This document shows positions 1 through 8,608 of a DNA stretch of 64,000 nt, one piece after another; the stretch's first letter is position 1, and the number at the start of each line of letters is the position of its first letter. The stretch comes from Planctopirus ephydatiae (GTDB lineage: Bacteria > Planctomycetota > Planctomycetia > Planctomycetales > Planctomycetaceae). The stretch spans positions 3,745,501 through 3,809,500 of the forward strand of contig NZ_CP036299.1 in assembly GCF_007752345.1 (NCBI RefSeq). The letters run 5' to 3'. A program made the position numbers and the translations under genes. The notes beneath the pieces are model-generated. The model made no database searches, was not told where the DNA came from, and saw nothing but the letters and a program-made list of their open reading frames with translations.

Positions 1-2
1 CC

Positions 3-1442
3 CGAGTTTTTGCTGTCGACTTCAAAGATGGCGTGTGGAAAATTCCTTCGAGGCACAACTATCCGGCGGACGGTAAAGACCGTCTCGCTAAAACCGCTGT
101 TTCCATGTCGGGCATCAAGCGTGAGAAGTTGATCAGTCGGCAGCCCTCTCAATATGGTGACTTCGATGTGATCGACCCGCTCTCCGAAGATACAACTCAA
201 CTGACAGGTCGCGGCCAGCGAATCACCCTAAAAGACGAGAATGGTAAAGTTCTGGCCTCCTATGTGATTGGTAAAGCTGTTCCCGGCCACAACGGCCAGT
301 TTTACATTCGTCCACTCGACTCCAATGACAAGAATGTCTATGCAGCCAAGCTGAACATCAATCTCTCAACTCGATTTGCCGATTGGATTGAGCCTGACCT
401 GCTCAAACTTGAAGCGAATAACATCAAGACCATCATCATCGATAAGTACACAGTGGATGAGAATCGTGGTCGTTTGATGGGCCGCGAGACGAATCAACTG
501 ACACGAGAGAAGCCGACTGATCCCTGGGTCATGACAGGTCTTGATCCTTCCAAAGAGGAAGTGAATGAGACCGAAATGAAAAAACTGGTCGATGGCCTCG
601 ACAATCTGAAAATTGTCGGTGTCCGCCCCAAGCCGGCGAGACTCAGCCGCGATCTGAAGTTTGACAAAGGCATTGCCATCGACCCAGCCACTCAAATGGA
701 TTTACTGTCCAGTGGCTTCTTCCCTGTCAAATCGGAAGACGGAGCCTCCGAGATCTATTCCAAAGAAGGTGATCTCGTAGCCATGACCGACGAGGGTGTG
801 GTCTATGTCCTGCGGTTTGGCAATGTTTTTAATGGAACCGAAGAGGAAGTGGAATTTGGCTTCGCCAATCGAGACGAATCCAAAGATACCGACACGAAGA
901 AGGCCGATGAGAATTCGCAGGATCCCAAAACGAGTCAACCAACCAGTACCGATCCGGCCAAAGCGAAGAATCGTTACCTGTTCGTGATGGCACAATTTAA
1001 CCCTGAAGCCTTAGGGCCGAAGCCCGCACCGCCCATTGAACCTAAACCGTTCGTCATGCCGGAGGGTGTAAAACCTGCGGATTCCGCCGCGACAGGCGAT
1101 GGCCCAGCCAGTGGGACGGCACCGGCGAATACGACCTTAAGTGCTGATGACATCGCCGCTGCCCAGAAAGCCGCCGCCGAAGCACAGGCCCGTTTTTTGG
1201 AAGAGACTCGCAAGTACAAGGACGAGCTGCAGGAATGGGAAACGAAGAAAATGTTTGGCGAAAAACAGGTCAAGCAGCTCAATCAGCGTTTTGCGGATTG
1301 GTACTACGTGATCAGTTCTGACAGTTTCGACGCTTTGCAGCAGGGTCGTAAAACGCTTATTCAACCCAAAAAAGCTGAAGAAACCACCGGTCAACCTGCC
1401 GCTCCAACCCCACCGGGAATCACTCTTCCAGGGGCTCTATAA
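3..1442 (+). CDS. DUF4340 domain protein, 5' end outside window
   Basis: The reading frame is open from the first bases of the window, so the start lies upstream; the internal GTG at 33 is probably not the real start. The visible 480 or so codons match the DUF4340 family (motifs VWKIPSRHNYPAD and a repeated beta-rich layout). In planctomycetes this family usually sits with ABC-2 type, gliding-like transporter genes (family knowledge; those neighbours would lie to the left of the window). The middle is rich in Lys, Asp and Glu. The C-terminal third is Pro/Ala-rich, followed by a helical stretch (residues about 380-420) that could be a coiled coil. No membrane segment is visible in this part. 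Exact role unknown. Confidence 0.85.
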   Translation, partial: RVFAVDFKDGVWKIPSRHNYPADGKDRLAKTAVSMSGIKREKLISRQPSQYGDFDVIDPLSEDTTQLTGRGQRITLKDENGKVLASYVIGKAVPGHNGQFYIRPLDSNDKNVYAAKLNINLSTRFADWIEPDLLKLEANNIKTIIIDKYTVDENRGRLMGRETNQLTREKPTDPWVMTGLDPSKEEVNETEMKKLVDGLDNLKIVGVRPKPARLSRDLKFDKGIAIDPATQMDLLSSGFFPVKSEDGASEIYSKEGDLVAMTDEGVVYVLRFGNVFNGTEEEVEFGFANRDESKDTDTKKADENSQDPKTSQPTSTDPAKAKNRYLFVMAQFNPEALGPKPAPPIEPKPFVMPEGVKPADSAATGDGPASGTAPANTTLSADDIAAAQKAAAEAQARFLEETRKYKDELQEWETKKMFGEKQVKQLNQRFADWYYVISSDSFDALQQGRKTLIQPKKAEETTGQPAAPTPPGITLPGAL

Positions 1443-1768
1443 ACCATCGCCTTGTTTGAGATTTGTCGGCGTGCTGGCAGAAACAGTCAACATTGGCAGC
1501 TTGCGAGCAGAAAAAAGCACTCGGTGATTTACCGATATGTTGTGTGCCAACCACCGACAACTGGCAGATCGATGTCGAGTGAATTATCGCAAGCATTTAC
1601 ACCACAGAAGTTTATGACGAATCGATAGAGCTTTGCCGGTAAAAGCTGCCAGTCGAGTGATTCGCCAAAATTGAAGATAGTGCGATTGGCAGTTGTGCCG
1701 ATATTTCCCCAAGTGAGGGCTGGCGCCTGATGCTTGTTGGGTGCGCCCTCATTTTTGGGGGCCAAAGC
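1443..1768. other. Intergenic, no gene seen
   Basis: About 325 bases between the DUF4340 gene and the thioredoxin gene. A weak inverted repeat (GAGGGC at about 1715 and GCCCTC at about 1744) lies just before the next start. No coding signal was recognised. Confidence 0.5.
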
Positions 1769-2242
1769 ATGTATCGCCGGACATTCCTGCAGGCATTTCT
1801 CAGCACTTGTGCAGCGCAACCCTTGCTGAGCCAGTTATCGATGGCTTCCGAGACCTCGAAGGTCAACTGGTTTACTGCACTCAAACCAGCCCATAAGCAG
1901 GCCCTTTCGAGGCAAAAGCCCCTGCTGATAATCTTTGGTGCCAGCTGGTGCGGATTCTGCCATAAACTTGAGAAGGAAACTCTTGGCGATAAACGGCTTG
2001 CGCAGTTTGTGATGCGCGAGTTCGTACCCGTCAAACTCGATTTTGATAAGGACGATAAAGCGGCCAAGATTCTCGATGTCGAAGCCCTCCCGGCAACTGT
2101 CGTTATCAATACGGAGGCTGAACTTCTCGCTCGATCCACAGGATTTCATGAGCCGGACAAATACGCGGAAATTCTGCAATCGGCCATTCGTCGGCAATCA
2201 GAAATCCTGCAGGCCCGGCATACACACACCCGCCCTTCATGA
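1769..2242 (+). CDS. Exported thioredoxin-family protein, Tat-type signal
   Basis: A short thioredoxin-fold protein of about 157 residues. The active site WCGFC is intact near residue 55, and a cis-proline motif (EALPAT) follows about 45 residues later. I chose the ATG at 1769 rather than 1730 because the N-terminus then begins MYRRTFLQAF, which fits a twin-arginine (RRxFL) signal followed by a hydrophobic stretch, and a G-rich site (GGGGGCC) sits just upstream. It probably acts in the periplasm as a disulfide or thiol reductase; the substrate is unknown. Stand-alone gene. Similar to the DUF255/thioredoxin_7 group. Confidence 0.85.
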   Translation: MYRRTFLQAFLSTCAAQPLLSQLSMASETSKVNWFTALKPAHKQALSRQKPLLIIFGASWCGFCHKLEKETLGDKRLAQFVMREFVPVKLDFDKDDKAAKILDVEALPATVVINTEAELLARSTGFHEPDKYAEILQSAIRRQSEILQARHTHTRPS

Positions 2243-2419
2243 AAAATCTTACTCAAGTCCCGTTTACTGCGATATTTCGGTCGTAGTCACCCACATCACA
2301 TTTGCGGTTCGGAGCCGCTTATGGGATGATCTTGTTTGCCGTGGCAAGCAGTCCGGTTTGAGCGCAGCGTCCTGCGTTCCTGTGATCGCTTCCGGCATAT
2401 CAATGGACTGCGAGAAGAT

Positions 2420-4252
2420 ATGACGAACCCGCCAAAACGCCCTTTGGCCCACGATGATGACTCCTGGGGCAAACTTGCTTCTGATTTGTTCGGTATTGAG
2501 TTCGGTGTCGACGATGAACTGGATCTGCCAGATCCTGACGAGTTGAACGAATCGATCCCCGCAGCAGCAACTCTTCCTCAGGAAGAGCCCATCATTGATA
2601 CGCCGTCTGTCACCGACCTGCCCGCACCGGCCTCACCGGTTCCCGCTCGGCGAAAAAAAGTGATCGACGATGCGTTTGGAAGCGACCTGTTCGACTCCGA
2701 TATCGAGGAAGAGGCCGAAGAGTTTGAAGCTGTGGCTGAGGTTCGAGAAGTGAGTCCAGCCAGACCTGAACCCGCGCCCCGTGCTTCTCAAAAAGCATCC
2801 GTCACAAAGGAAACAACCAGTCGCGTCGAGACCACCAGTAGTGAGCTTGACGAGGACGAACTTGAAGACGTTCCTTCAACCGATGAATTCCCCATGACGA
2901 TCGCCGAACAGGGTGACGACTACTGGGATGCCCTCGAAAGCTGGAACTGGGACGAACCGCAAGGCAAATCCCGCGATTCCCGCCCGAAAGATCTGCTCAA
3001 GACTCTCGAAGCGGAAGTTGCGAGGAATTCTCGCCAGGCACGTGAACTCGCGGATCCCCATGCGGCTGAGAAGAGAGGTCGCCGTTCTGCCTCCAGAGAT
3101 ACCGGAGGAGAATCTGAGCGTAGTGGTCGCCCATCTTCATCGGCGGCTTCCGGAGATAGACGGTCTGAAAGAAAGGCTGGCACTCGCGAAGGGACTCCGC
3201 ATGAACGGAGACCCCGATCTGCTGAAGCTCATTCCGGGGCTGCTGATTCAAGTTCAGGAGGGCCACGATCCAAAGCCCCTCGAGACGATTCGTATCCTCC
3301 CTCCAGTCAACCACGCCAGAGGCGAGTTGCGGAAGAACGACTTCCAACAACGGAGCGTGCCGCTTATCAGTCCGCCAACGATGACGAATTTGGGTCAGGC
3401 CTGAGTGAGTCCGCAGGAACTTCTGAGCGATCTCCTTCGCGCCGCCCTCCCCGACCGGTTTCACAACCACGACGACCAGTTCCCCTTGACGCTCTGGCTG
3501 AAGATGATGAACTGGACGACGTGACTGAAATCGATGACGTCGCCTTCGTCGCAGAATCTTCTGAAAATTCGGAGGAAGGTGAAGTTCGTCGTCGTCGTCG
3601 CCGTCGCCGTCGTCGTCGTCCAGGAAATCGACCTGGTGAAACTTCTCGCGATCCTTTGGTCGCCGAAGAGTTTGGCACAGACAGTGATGAACTCGAAGAA
3701 CATCTTGAAGACAGTCGCACACTCGATCCTGATGAACCCGAGTTGGAGCTCTCCGAGCGCGAACGACCTGCACCACGGACGGAGAAAAACTCTGCGGACA
3801 AACCTGTAAGGGATCGTTCACGACGCGACCGTAGTCCCCGCAGAACGGCAGATGAACGCACTGATCGACCAGCCAGGCCACCCCGTGCAGAATCTGCCCG
3901 TAGCGAATCGCCTCGAGTCAAAAAAGAAAATGATCCTGTTATCGGTGATCGGGACAACGAGTTTGTTGATGAGCCCAGGCACAGGTCACGTCGGCCTGTG
4001 AGTGATGAGAACTACACCGAACGTTCTCCCCGTGATCTCGAAGTTCCTCCATCAAGGAGGCCGGTGGCAGCCGTTTCACAAACTGTCGATGAGGCTTCGC
4101 AAGATCCGGTGACGCCTGCTAACTATGACGATATCCCCACCTGGGAAGAAGCGATCGGGATGCTCGTCAAAACACCAGCATCCACTGAAGGAGATCGCTC
4201 CTCCAGGCCGCGTCGCGACGATCATCGGCGAGGTGACAGATATCGCAGTTGA
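2420..4252 (+). CDS. Highly charged, intrinsically disordered protein with an 11-Arg tract
   Basis: About 610 residues with almost no hydrophobic core. It starts MTNPPKRPLAHDDDSWGKLASDLFG, which may be a short folded head. It then alternates acidic segments (DEDELEDVPSTDE) with Arg/Ser/Pro-rich segments, and contains eleven consecutive Arg codons at 3587-3619. The end returns to a more ordered motif (DIPTWEEAIGMLV) followed by a basic tail. ATG 2420 is preferred over 2336 because the extra 28 residues look non-coding. The composition resembles the disordered RNA-binding tails of RNase E-like proteins, but no catalytic domain is present. Function unknown; nucleic-acid or polyanion binding is an inference from charge. 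A perfect 10-bp stem-loop follows the gene. Confidence 0.75.
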   Translation: MTNPPKRPLAHDDDSWGKLASDLFGIEFGVDDELDLPDPDELNESIPAAATLPQEEPIIDTPSVTDLPAPASPVPARRKKVIDDAFGSDLFDSDIEEEAEEFEAVAEVREVSPARPEPAPRASQKASVTKETTSRVETTSSELDEDELEDVPSTDEFPMTIAEQGDDYWDALESWNWDEPQGKSRDSRPKDLLKTLEAEVARNSRQARELADPHAAEKRGRRSASRDTGGESERSGRPSSSAASGDRRSERKAGTREGTPHERRPRSAEAHSGAADSSSGGPRSKAPRDDSYPPSSQPRQRRVAEERLPTTERAAYQSANDDEFGSGLSESAGTSERSPSRRPPRPVSQPRRPVPLDALAEDDELDDVTEIDDVAFVAESSENSEEGEVRRRRRRRRRRRPGNRPGETSRDPLVAEEFGTDSDELEEHLEDSRTLDPDEPELELSERERPAPRTEKNSADKPVRDRSRRDRSPRRTADERTDRPARPPRAESARSESPRVKKENDPVIGDRDNEFVDEPRHRSRRPVSDENYTERSPRDLEVPPSRRPVAAVSQTVDEASQDPVTPANYDDIPTWEEAIGMLVKTPASTEGDRSSRPRRDDHRRGDRYRS

Positions 4253-4330
4253 ATCAGGTGACCGCCGCCGAACATGGAGTCACAGTTGGACATAGGTCAC
4301 AGCCGATCATAAGTCACAGCTGAATCAGAG

Positions 4331-4355
4331 CAGCCGCTCATCTGTTGAGCGGCTG
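4331..4355. terminator. Stem-loop after the Arg-rich gene
   Basis: A perfect 10-bp inverted repeat (CAGCCGCTCA and TGAGCGGCTG) with a 5-base loop, about 80 bases after the stop at 4252. No clear T-run follows, so intrinsic termination is likely but not certain. Confidence 0.55.
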
Positions 4356-4593
4356 TCTCAGATGTACTACGACTTCCAGTCGGTAAAGTTTGCTGATCAG
4401 GAACCGCGCCAGCGAGCAAAATTGGCCCGATGGTGCGGATAAATGAATCGCATCATGAGTTCTACGAGGTTCTGCTGCCTGCACAATCAAGCTCTGCGTC
4501 TTGGCAGCTATTTTCATTGCCAGAAGGTCTTTCAAGCCAATATCAAGGTTTCTTCTACAATAGATTTGAAATCGCATCGCTCATCAGGATTTT
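4356..4593. other. Intergenic upstream of mtaB, no gene seen
   Basis: The 4253-4593 gap holds the stem-loop above and otherwise only short overlapping frames without family resemblance or good start sites. The mtaB promoter presumably lies here, but I cannot place it. Confidence 0.4.
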
Positions 4594-5925
4594 GTGCTGC
4601 CAATGTCGCCCGTCGAACCGAATTCAGCTGGCACTCCTTCGCGAACTTGCCGCCTTGTTACGCTCGGCTGCAAGGTGAATCAGTACGAAACACAACTTGT
4701 CAAAGAAGCGCTGGCCAGGCACGGGTATCGCGAAGTTAATGAGGACGAGATTGCCGACCTGTGCTTCGTGAATACCTGCACTGTCACCGCCAATGGTGAA
4801 TCCCGATCGCGGCAAGTCGTCCGCCAGTTAGCGAAATCGAATCCAGGCACCAGAACGATTGTCGTTGGTTGTGGTGCGACGAGATCGCCGGAATCGTTTC
4901 GCCAACTCCCCTCAGTGCATGAGGTCGTGACCGATCGCCGCGAATTGCCCGATGTTCTCCAGCGATATGGGGTGGTTGAATTTCCGCGAGGGATCGAACG
5001 GTTTGAGGGACGCAAGCGGGCTTATGTGAAAGTTCAGGATGGATGTGCTCTGCGCTGCACCTACTGTATTATTCCCCAGGTACGCCCCCATCTGATCAGT
5101 CGCGAACCCCAAGACATCGAGCGGGAAGTCCGCCAGCTGATCGCCAATGGATATCAGGAAATCGTCCTGACGGGTGTCCACATCGGCCACTACGGAGTTG
5201 ATCTCAGGAGGAGAACACCCGGTGCTCCCCGCATCAGGCTCTGGCACCTGATTGACCGCCTCGACAAGATCCCTGGTCACTGGAGAATGCGTCTATCGAG
5301 CATTGAAGCCGCTGAAATGACAGATGAGTTCATCAGCTCTGTCAGCAGTGCCGAACACCTCTGTCCTCAGTTTCACCCCGCCCTGCAAAGTGGCTCGAAT
5401 GCCGTGCTGTCACGCATGAGAAGACGCTATACCAGAGAAAAATTCATCGACATTGTCGATCAGCTCAAGGAAGCATTGCCTCACCCGGGTTTTTCCACCG
5501 ATGTCATTGTCGGATTTCCCGGTGAAACCGACGAAGAGTTTGCAGAAACTCTCGATGTCTGTCGCAACGTCGGATTCACAAAAATTCATGCCTTTTCCTT
5601 CAGTGCCCGAGAAGGAACACCCGCCTCCACATTCCCGGACCGTGTCCATGGGCATGTCATCGATGCTCGGATCAAGGCACTCGAAGATCTCGAACTCCAA
5701 CTGGTGCAATCCTTTGGAGAAAATCTGAAAGGTTCCAGAATCGAGGTTATGGTCGAGTCCATTCATCCCGACCATCCTGATTTAGTCGTTGGTACCGACG
5801 AGCGTTACTGTCCCGTAATCCTCGCGGGAAGAATTTCCGATTTAGGACAATTGAGAGAAACATTGGTGATTGGCGTGCGGCAGGGTATGCTTTTGGGCCA
5901 AGGGTCCGAAGTCTGGCATGTGTAA
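4594..5925 (+). CDS. mtaB: tRNA ms2t6A37 methylthiotransferase, MtaB type
   Basis: A radical-SAM methylthiotransferase of about 440 residues that would add a methylthio group to t6A37 of tRNA. The N-terminal UPF0004 domain opens with TLGCKVNQYETQ, the form typical of MtaB, and carries Cys26, the CFVNTC pair and VVGC. The radical-SAM 4Fe-4S motif C-x3-C-x2-C (CALRCTYC, Cys151, 155 and 158) is intact, followed by the LTGVHIGHYG motif. The C-terminal TRAM region is short. Start is ambiguous: GTG 4594 has AGGA 4 bases upstream, while ATG 4603 gives MSPVEPN. MtaB versus MiaB rests on the KVNQYE motif. Confidence 0.93.
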   Translation: MLPMSPVEPNSAGTPSRTCRLVTLGCKVNQYETQLVKEALARHGYREVNEDEIADLCFVNTCTVTANGESRSRQVVRQLAKSNPGTRTIVVGCGATRSPESFRQLPSVHEVVTDRRELPDVLQRYGVVEFPRGIERFEGRKRAYVKVQDGCALRCTYCIIPQVRPHLISREPQDIEREVRQLIANGYQEIVLTGVHIGHYGVDLRRRTPGAPRIRLWHLIDRLDKIPGHWRMRLSSIEAAEMTDEFISSVSSAEHLCPQFHPALQSGSNAVLSRMRRRYTREKFIDIVDQLKEALPHPGFSTDVIVGFPGETDEEFAETLDVCRNVGFTKIHAFSFSAREGTPASTFPDRVHGHVIDARIKALEDLELQLVQSFGENLKGSRIEVMVESIHPDHPDLVVGTDERYCPVILAGRISDLGQLRETLVIGVRQGMLLGQGSEVWHV

Positions 5926-5999
5926 CAAACGCCTGTACTCTGCCGTCCAAATCGAGATTGTCTCTTGTTGTGAATTCAGGCCGGGCGAAGGTGGTTCGA

Positions 6000-6374
6000 A
6001 TGAGTCAACCTGAGTTTCAAGCAAGCTTTTTTGATCTGCAGCCTAATGGTGATGTGCTTGTCGCCACCATTAGCCGCAAGTTATTGACTGAGGACGAAAA
6101 CCTCGAACAGATGTCGCAGGAACTTCTGTCCTTAATCGATACATTCAACTGCCGTAAGCTTGTGGTCAGTCTGGAACGTGTCACCTTTGTGACCAGCGCA
6201 GCTCTCGGAAAGTTAATCACCCTTCATCGGCGTCTTCATCGTAAAGATGGCCGTATGGTCCTGGCAGCCGCCAATGGTGGAGTTGCCGATGTGCTGAAAC
6301 TGAGTCGCCTGCAGGATTACTTTCTGATGGCAATCGATGTTCCTTCGGGAATCAGCCAGTTGCAGGCCACCTGA
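6000..6374 (+). CDS. STAS-domain protein (anti-anti-sigma factor-like)
   Basis: A stand-alone STAS domain of about 124 residues. It has the expected strand-helix layout and the conserved segment LVVSLERVTFVTSAALGKL, where the serine in VTSAAL occupies the position that is phosphorylated in SpoIIAA-like antagonists. The start at ATG 6000 is chosen because GAAGGTGG lies at the right distance; the frame extends upstream to 5958. No anti-sigma kinase or PP2C gene is adjacent, so its partner is not in the window. It probably acts in cytoplasmic partner switching. It follows mtaB and precedes tmk on the same strand with short gaps. Confidence 0.88.
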   Translation: MSQPEFQASFFDLQPNGDVLVATISRKLLTEDENLEQMSQELLSLIDTFNCRKLVVSLERVTFVTSAALGKLITLHRRLHRKDGRMVLAAANGGVADVLKLSRLQDYFLMAIDVPSGISQLQAT

Positions 6375-6466
6375 CGAGTTGCAGCAACGAGGACTATCCT
6401 CGATATTCTCCCATCGAGAGATTTTCGAACGGTAGAAACAGCTCCATAAAGAAGGCGGTTGTCCTG

Positions 6467-7177
6467 GTGGTTCTCGAACATCGTCCGCATCCATCTTCCG
6501 GGTTACTGATTGTCATTGAAGGAATCGACGGTGCGGGGAAAGGAACCCAGACCAGACTCCTCCACGAACGTCTTAAGTCAACGTCACGAGACGTTTTTAC
6601 GCTGAGCTTTCCGCGTTACGAAAGCACATTCTTCGGACAGCGCGTGGCCGATTTTCTCAATGGGAAATTTGGCACTCTGGAGCAGGTTCACCCTTTTCTA
6701 GCAGCAATGCTCTATGCCGGCGATCGCTTCGAAAGTCGTGGTCTTCTTCAATCGGCATTGAACGAAGGCAAGATCGTACTTTGTGATCGATACATCCCTT
6801 CGAATCTGGCTCATCAACTCACCAAGGCCCTGCCCGAGTTGCGAGCCGAATTGCAGCAGTGGATTGAGCACGTCGAGTATCATCTCTATCAGATGCCCAG
6901 GCCCGATCTGGTTGTGCTTCTGGACACCACTGCGGAAACTGCGACAACACTGATTGATCGCAAGCAGGCGCGGGATTACACGACATCGAAGGCCGATCTT
7001 CATGAGGCCGATCAACATTATCTGGAACGCGTACTGATTGAATATCGAAATCTGGCATCGAATAACCCACTCTGGCATGTCGTCCCCTGCCTCCAGAATT
7101 CGATTCTCCGTGCTCAGACAGAAATCGCCGAGGAAATCTACACGTTCGTAGAATCGTTCATCTCCAAGCGGATTTAA
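6467..7177 (+). CDS. tmk: Thymidylate kinase
   Basis: dTMP kinase, which phosphorylates dTMP to dTDP in the cytoplasm. The P-loop is GIDGAGKGTQ near residue 20. The DRY motif appears as DRYIPSNLAHQ, and a lid with a basic DRKQARDY segment follows. At about 236 residues it is slightly longer than the usual 210. The start is GTG 6467, with GAAGGCGG upstream. The DRYIPSN form is closer to a less common bacterial and archaeal branch than to E. coli Tmk. It is probably co-transcribed with the unknown gene that follows. Confidence 0.93.
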   Translation: MVLEHRPHPSSGLLIVIEGIDGAGKGTQTRLLHERLKSTSRDVFTLSFPRYESTFFGQRVADFLNGKFGTLEQVHPFLAAMLYAGDRFESRGLLQSALNEGKIVLCDRYIPSNLAHQLTKALPELRAELQQWIEHVEYHLYQMPRPDLVVLLDTTAETATTLIDRKQARDYTTSKADLHEADQHYLERVLIEYRNLASNNPLWHVVPCLQNSILRAQTEIAEEIYTFVESFISKRI

Positions 7178-7283
7178 TCTGGTTTTGAGTTCGATCCCGC
7201 TGAAGTCAAAACTGGAACCATCGCCGGCATATCATATTGAACCTGTATGCCTGCTGAATAAACGGAAGGAAGGTGGCAAATTC

Positions 7284-7784
7284 ATGGACGAGTTGGAAGC
7301 ATCGATGGCTGCAGCGTCATCCACTTTCGTTCCCCTGTCATGTTTGGCGAGGCATTCCAAAGGAGAGGTTTCTGACGTCACTGATTTCGTCAGTCTTGTG
7401 GAATCCCGAAAGCATTGGATACAGCAGGTATTGCGCCCCTGGTGCCGCTCTGCCCCTGTCACCGAACTTCGGCTCGCCGCCTTGAATTGGGTCGATCTCG
7501 CCGGGCAGATCTCGCCAGATGCCACCTTATGGCCCTGGGCCTGGGAGCGTTTTGAAGGAGTGATTCATACGGAACTTGGCTTTGATGAATCTCGCCAGTG
7601 GAAAGTTTCGCTTCGTAATGGGAGCGAGGCTTCGGGCTACATCAATGGTCGATTGAGCCGTGGTGAGCAAATCGTACTGGTCTACCGCGACTCTCACTCA
7701 GAGCAATTAACAACCACTTCGCCGATCGGTCTCGATGAGATTTCTTCGATCAGGTCGCTCGAACCCAACCCACGCAGCGAGTAA
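7284..7784 (+). CDS. Conserved-looking protein of unknown function
   Basis: About 166 residues, cytoplasmic by appearance (no signal or membrane segment). I chose ATG 7284 because a strong GGAAGGAAGGTGG site ends about 8 bases before it; the frame is open from 7185. The sequence is rich in Trp in the middle (VDLAGQ, WPWAWERFEG) and ends with beta-strand-like segments (SGYINGRLSRGEQIVLVYR). I do not recognise a family. Its position just after tmk suggests co-transcription, but no functional link can be read from that. Confidence 0.75.
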   Translation: MDELEASMAAASSTFVPLSCLARHSKGEVSDVTDFVSLVESRKHWIQQVLRPWCRSAPVTELRLAALNWVDLAGQISPDATLWPWAWERFEGVIHTELGFDESRQWKVSLRNGSEASGYINGRLSRGEQIVLVYRDSHSEQLTTTSPIGLDEISSIRSLEPNPRSE

Positions 7785-7852
7785 ATCACATCACTCGAAA
7801 GAATAGAAATCCTCCTGTCGACGCACATGTGATGTGAACCGGACATTTCAGG

Positions 7853-8281
7853 CTATTCTTCAATCAGCTTGACGTCACTCCGAGATGGCATGTTCGCAGG
7901 AAGTGGTGTTTCCGGGGAGAGCTTCAACCGATCCTCAGGAATGGCTACCGGGATCACCTCAGTATGTGCTTCCTGCTGATGGACCACGGGATCGGCTGGC
8001 CCCATGGAGACACGGAATTTTTCGCTGGCCAGTGAAAGTTCATCTCCCGGCAAAAGTGCTCCCCTGACCACCCGCTGACCATTGACCTTCGTGCCATTTG
8101 TACTTCCCAGATCGCGGATGAACAGCAACCCGTCAGTCCGGACAATGAGACAATGCAGTTTGGAAATACTGCTTTTATCAATAAAGACATCGCACAGATC
8201 TTCCTGACGGCCGATCAGCGTAATGTCTCGCGTGATAGGAATTACAGGGCCACCTTTGAGTGGCGTCAATTCTGCCTTCAT
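7853..8281 (-). CDS. FHA-domain protein
   Basis: A compact phosphothreonine-binding FHA protein of about 142 residues. It shows the FHA core motifs in order: LIGRQEDLCD, SSISKLHC, the RDLGSTNGT loop, VNGQRV and LLPGDELSL. These cover residues about 20-90; the remaining tail is Pro/Glu-rich and probably disordered. It likely reads Ser/Thr-kinase phosphorylation, but no kinase or phosphatase gene is adjacent. Its ATG overlaps the TGA of an 82-codon upstream frame (8278-8526), which may be chance. It is convergent with the unknown gene ending at 7784. Confidence 0.93.
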   Translation of the reverse strand: MKAELTPLKGGPVIPITRDITLIGRQEDLCDVFIDKSSISKLHCLIVRTDGLLFIRDLGSTNGTKVNGQRVVRGALLPGDELSLASEKFRVSMGPADPVVHQQEAHTEVIPVAIPEDRLKLSPETPLPANMPSRSDVKLIEE

Positions 8282-8608
8282 AAGCTCGTCTCGCTGTAAG
8301 GATGCACCCCACTTAATCTTGCCATTCGCCAGGAAGCGATGTCAATCTCCTCCATCGCAACCTCTCGATCTATCAGGAGAACGGTTGCCTGCCGTATGGG
8401 ATGAATCAAAGGATCTTTCCGGAAACTCTGGAAAGGAGAACTGATGTCTTGTGGAAGACGATTCCACCGTATTGACTCATCATTCCTGCGGTGAAGGAGT
8501 TCGCTGAATATGATTCGAGCCTTCACACGGACTCTTTACCGGTATCTCCTCAGGAAAAACGGCAGAGCGGCTCTGCATAGAAGTGCTGTTGTCCAAATCA
8601 CCTCCGCC
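8282..8608. other. Gap between MFS and FHA genes; doubtful 82-codon frame
   Basis: On the minus strand, a frame from ATG 8526 to TGA 8278 overlaps the FHA start as ATGA. The product (MKARIIFSELLHRRN...) matches nothing I recognise, has no clear ribosome site, and its codon choice is not distinctive. I do not call it a gene. Confidence 0.35.

Noticed and set aside
3584-3620. CGT repeat as a microsatellite or CRISPR-like array
   Set aside because: It is a short in-frame Arg run in a coding gene, with no spacers.
2997-3957. Long minus-strand frames under the Arg-rich gene
   Set aside because: They are antisense frames of a low-complexity coding region (CGT repeats read in reverse); no starts or family resemblance.
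8278-8526. 82-codon minus frame coupled to the FHA gene
   Set aside because: ATGA overlap is suggestive, but no ribosome site, family or codon bias supports it.
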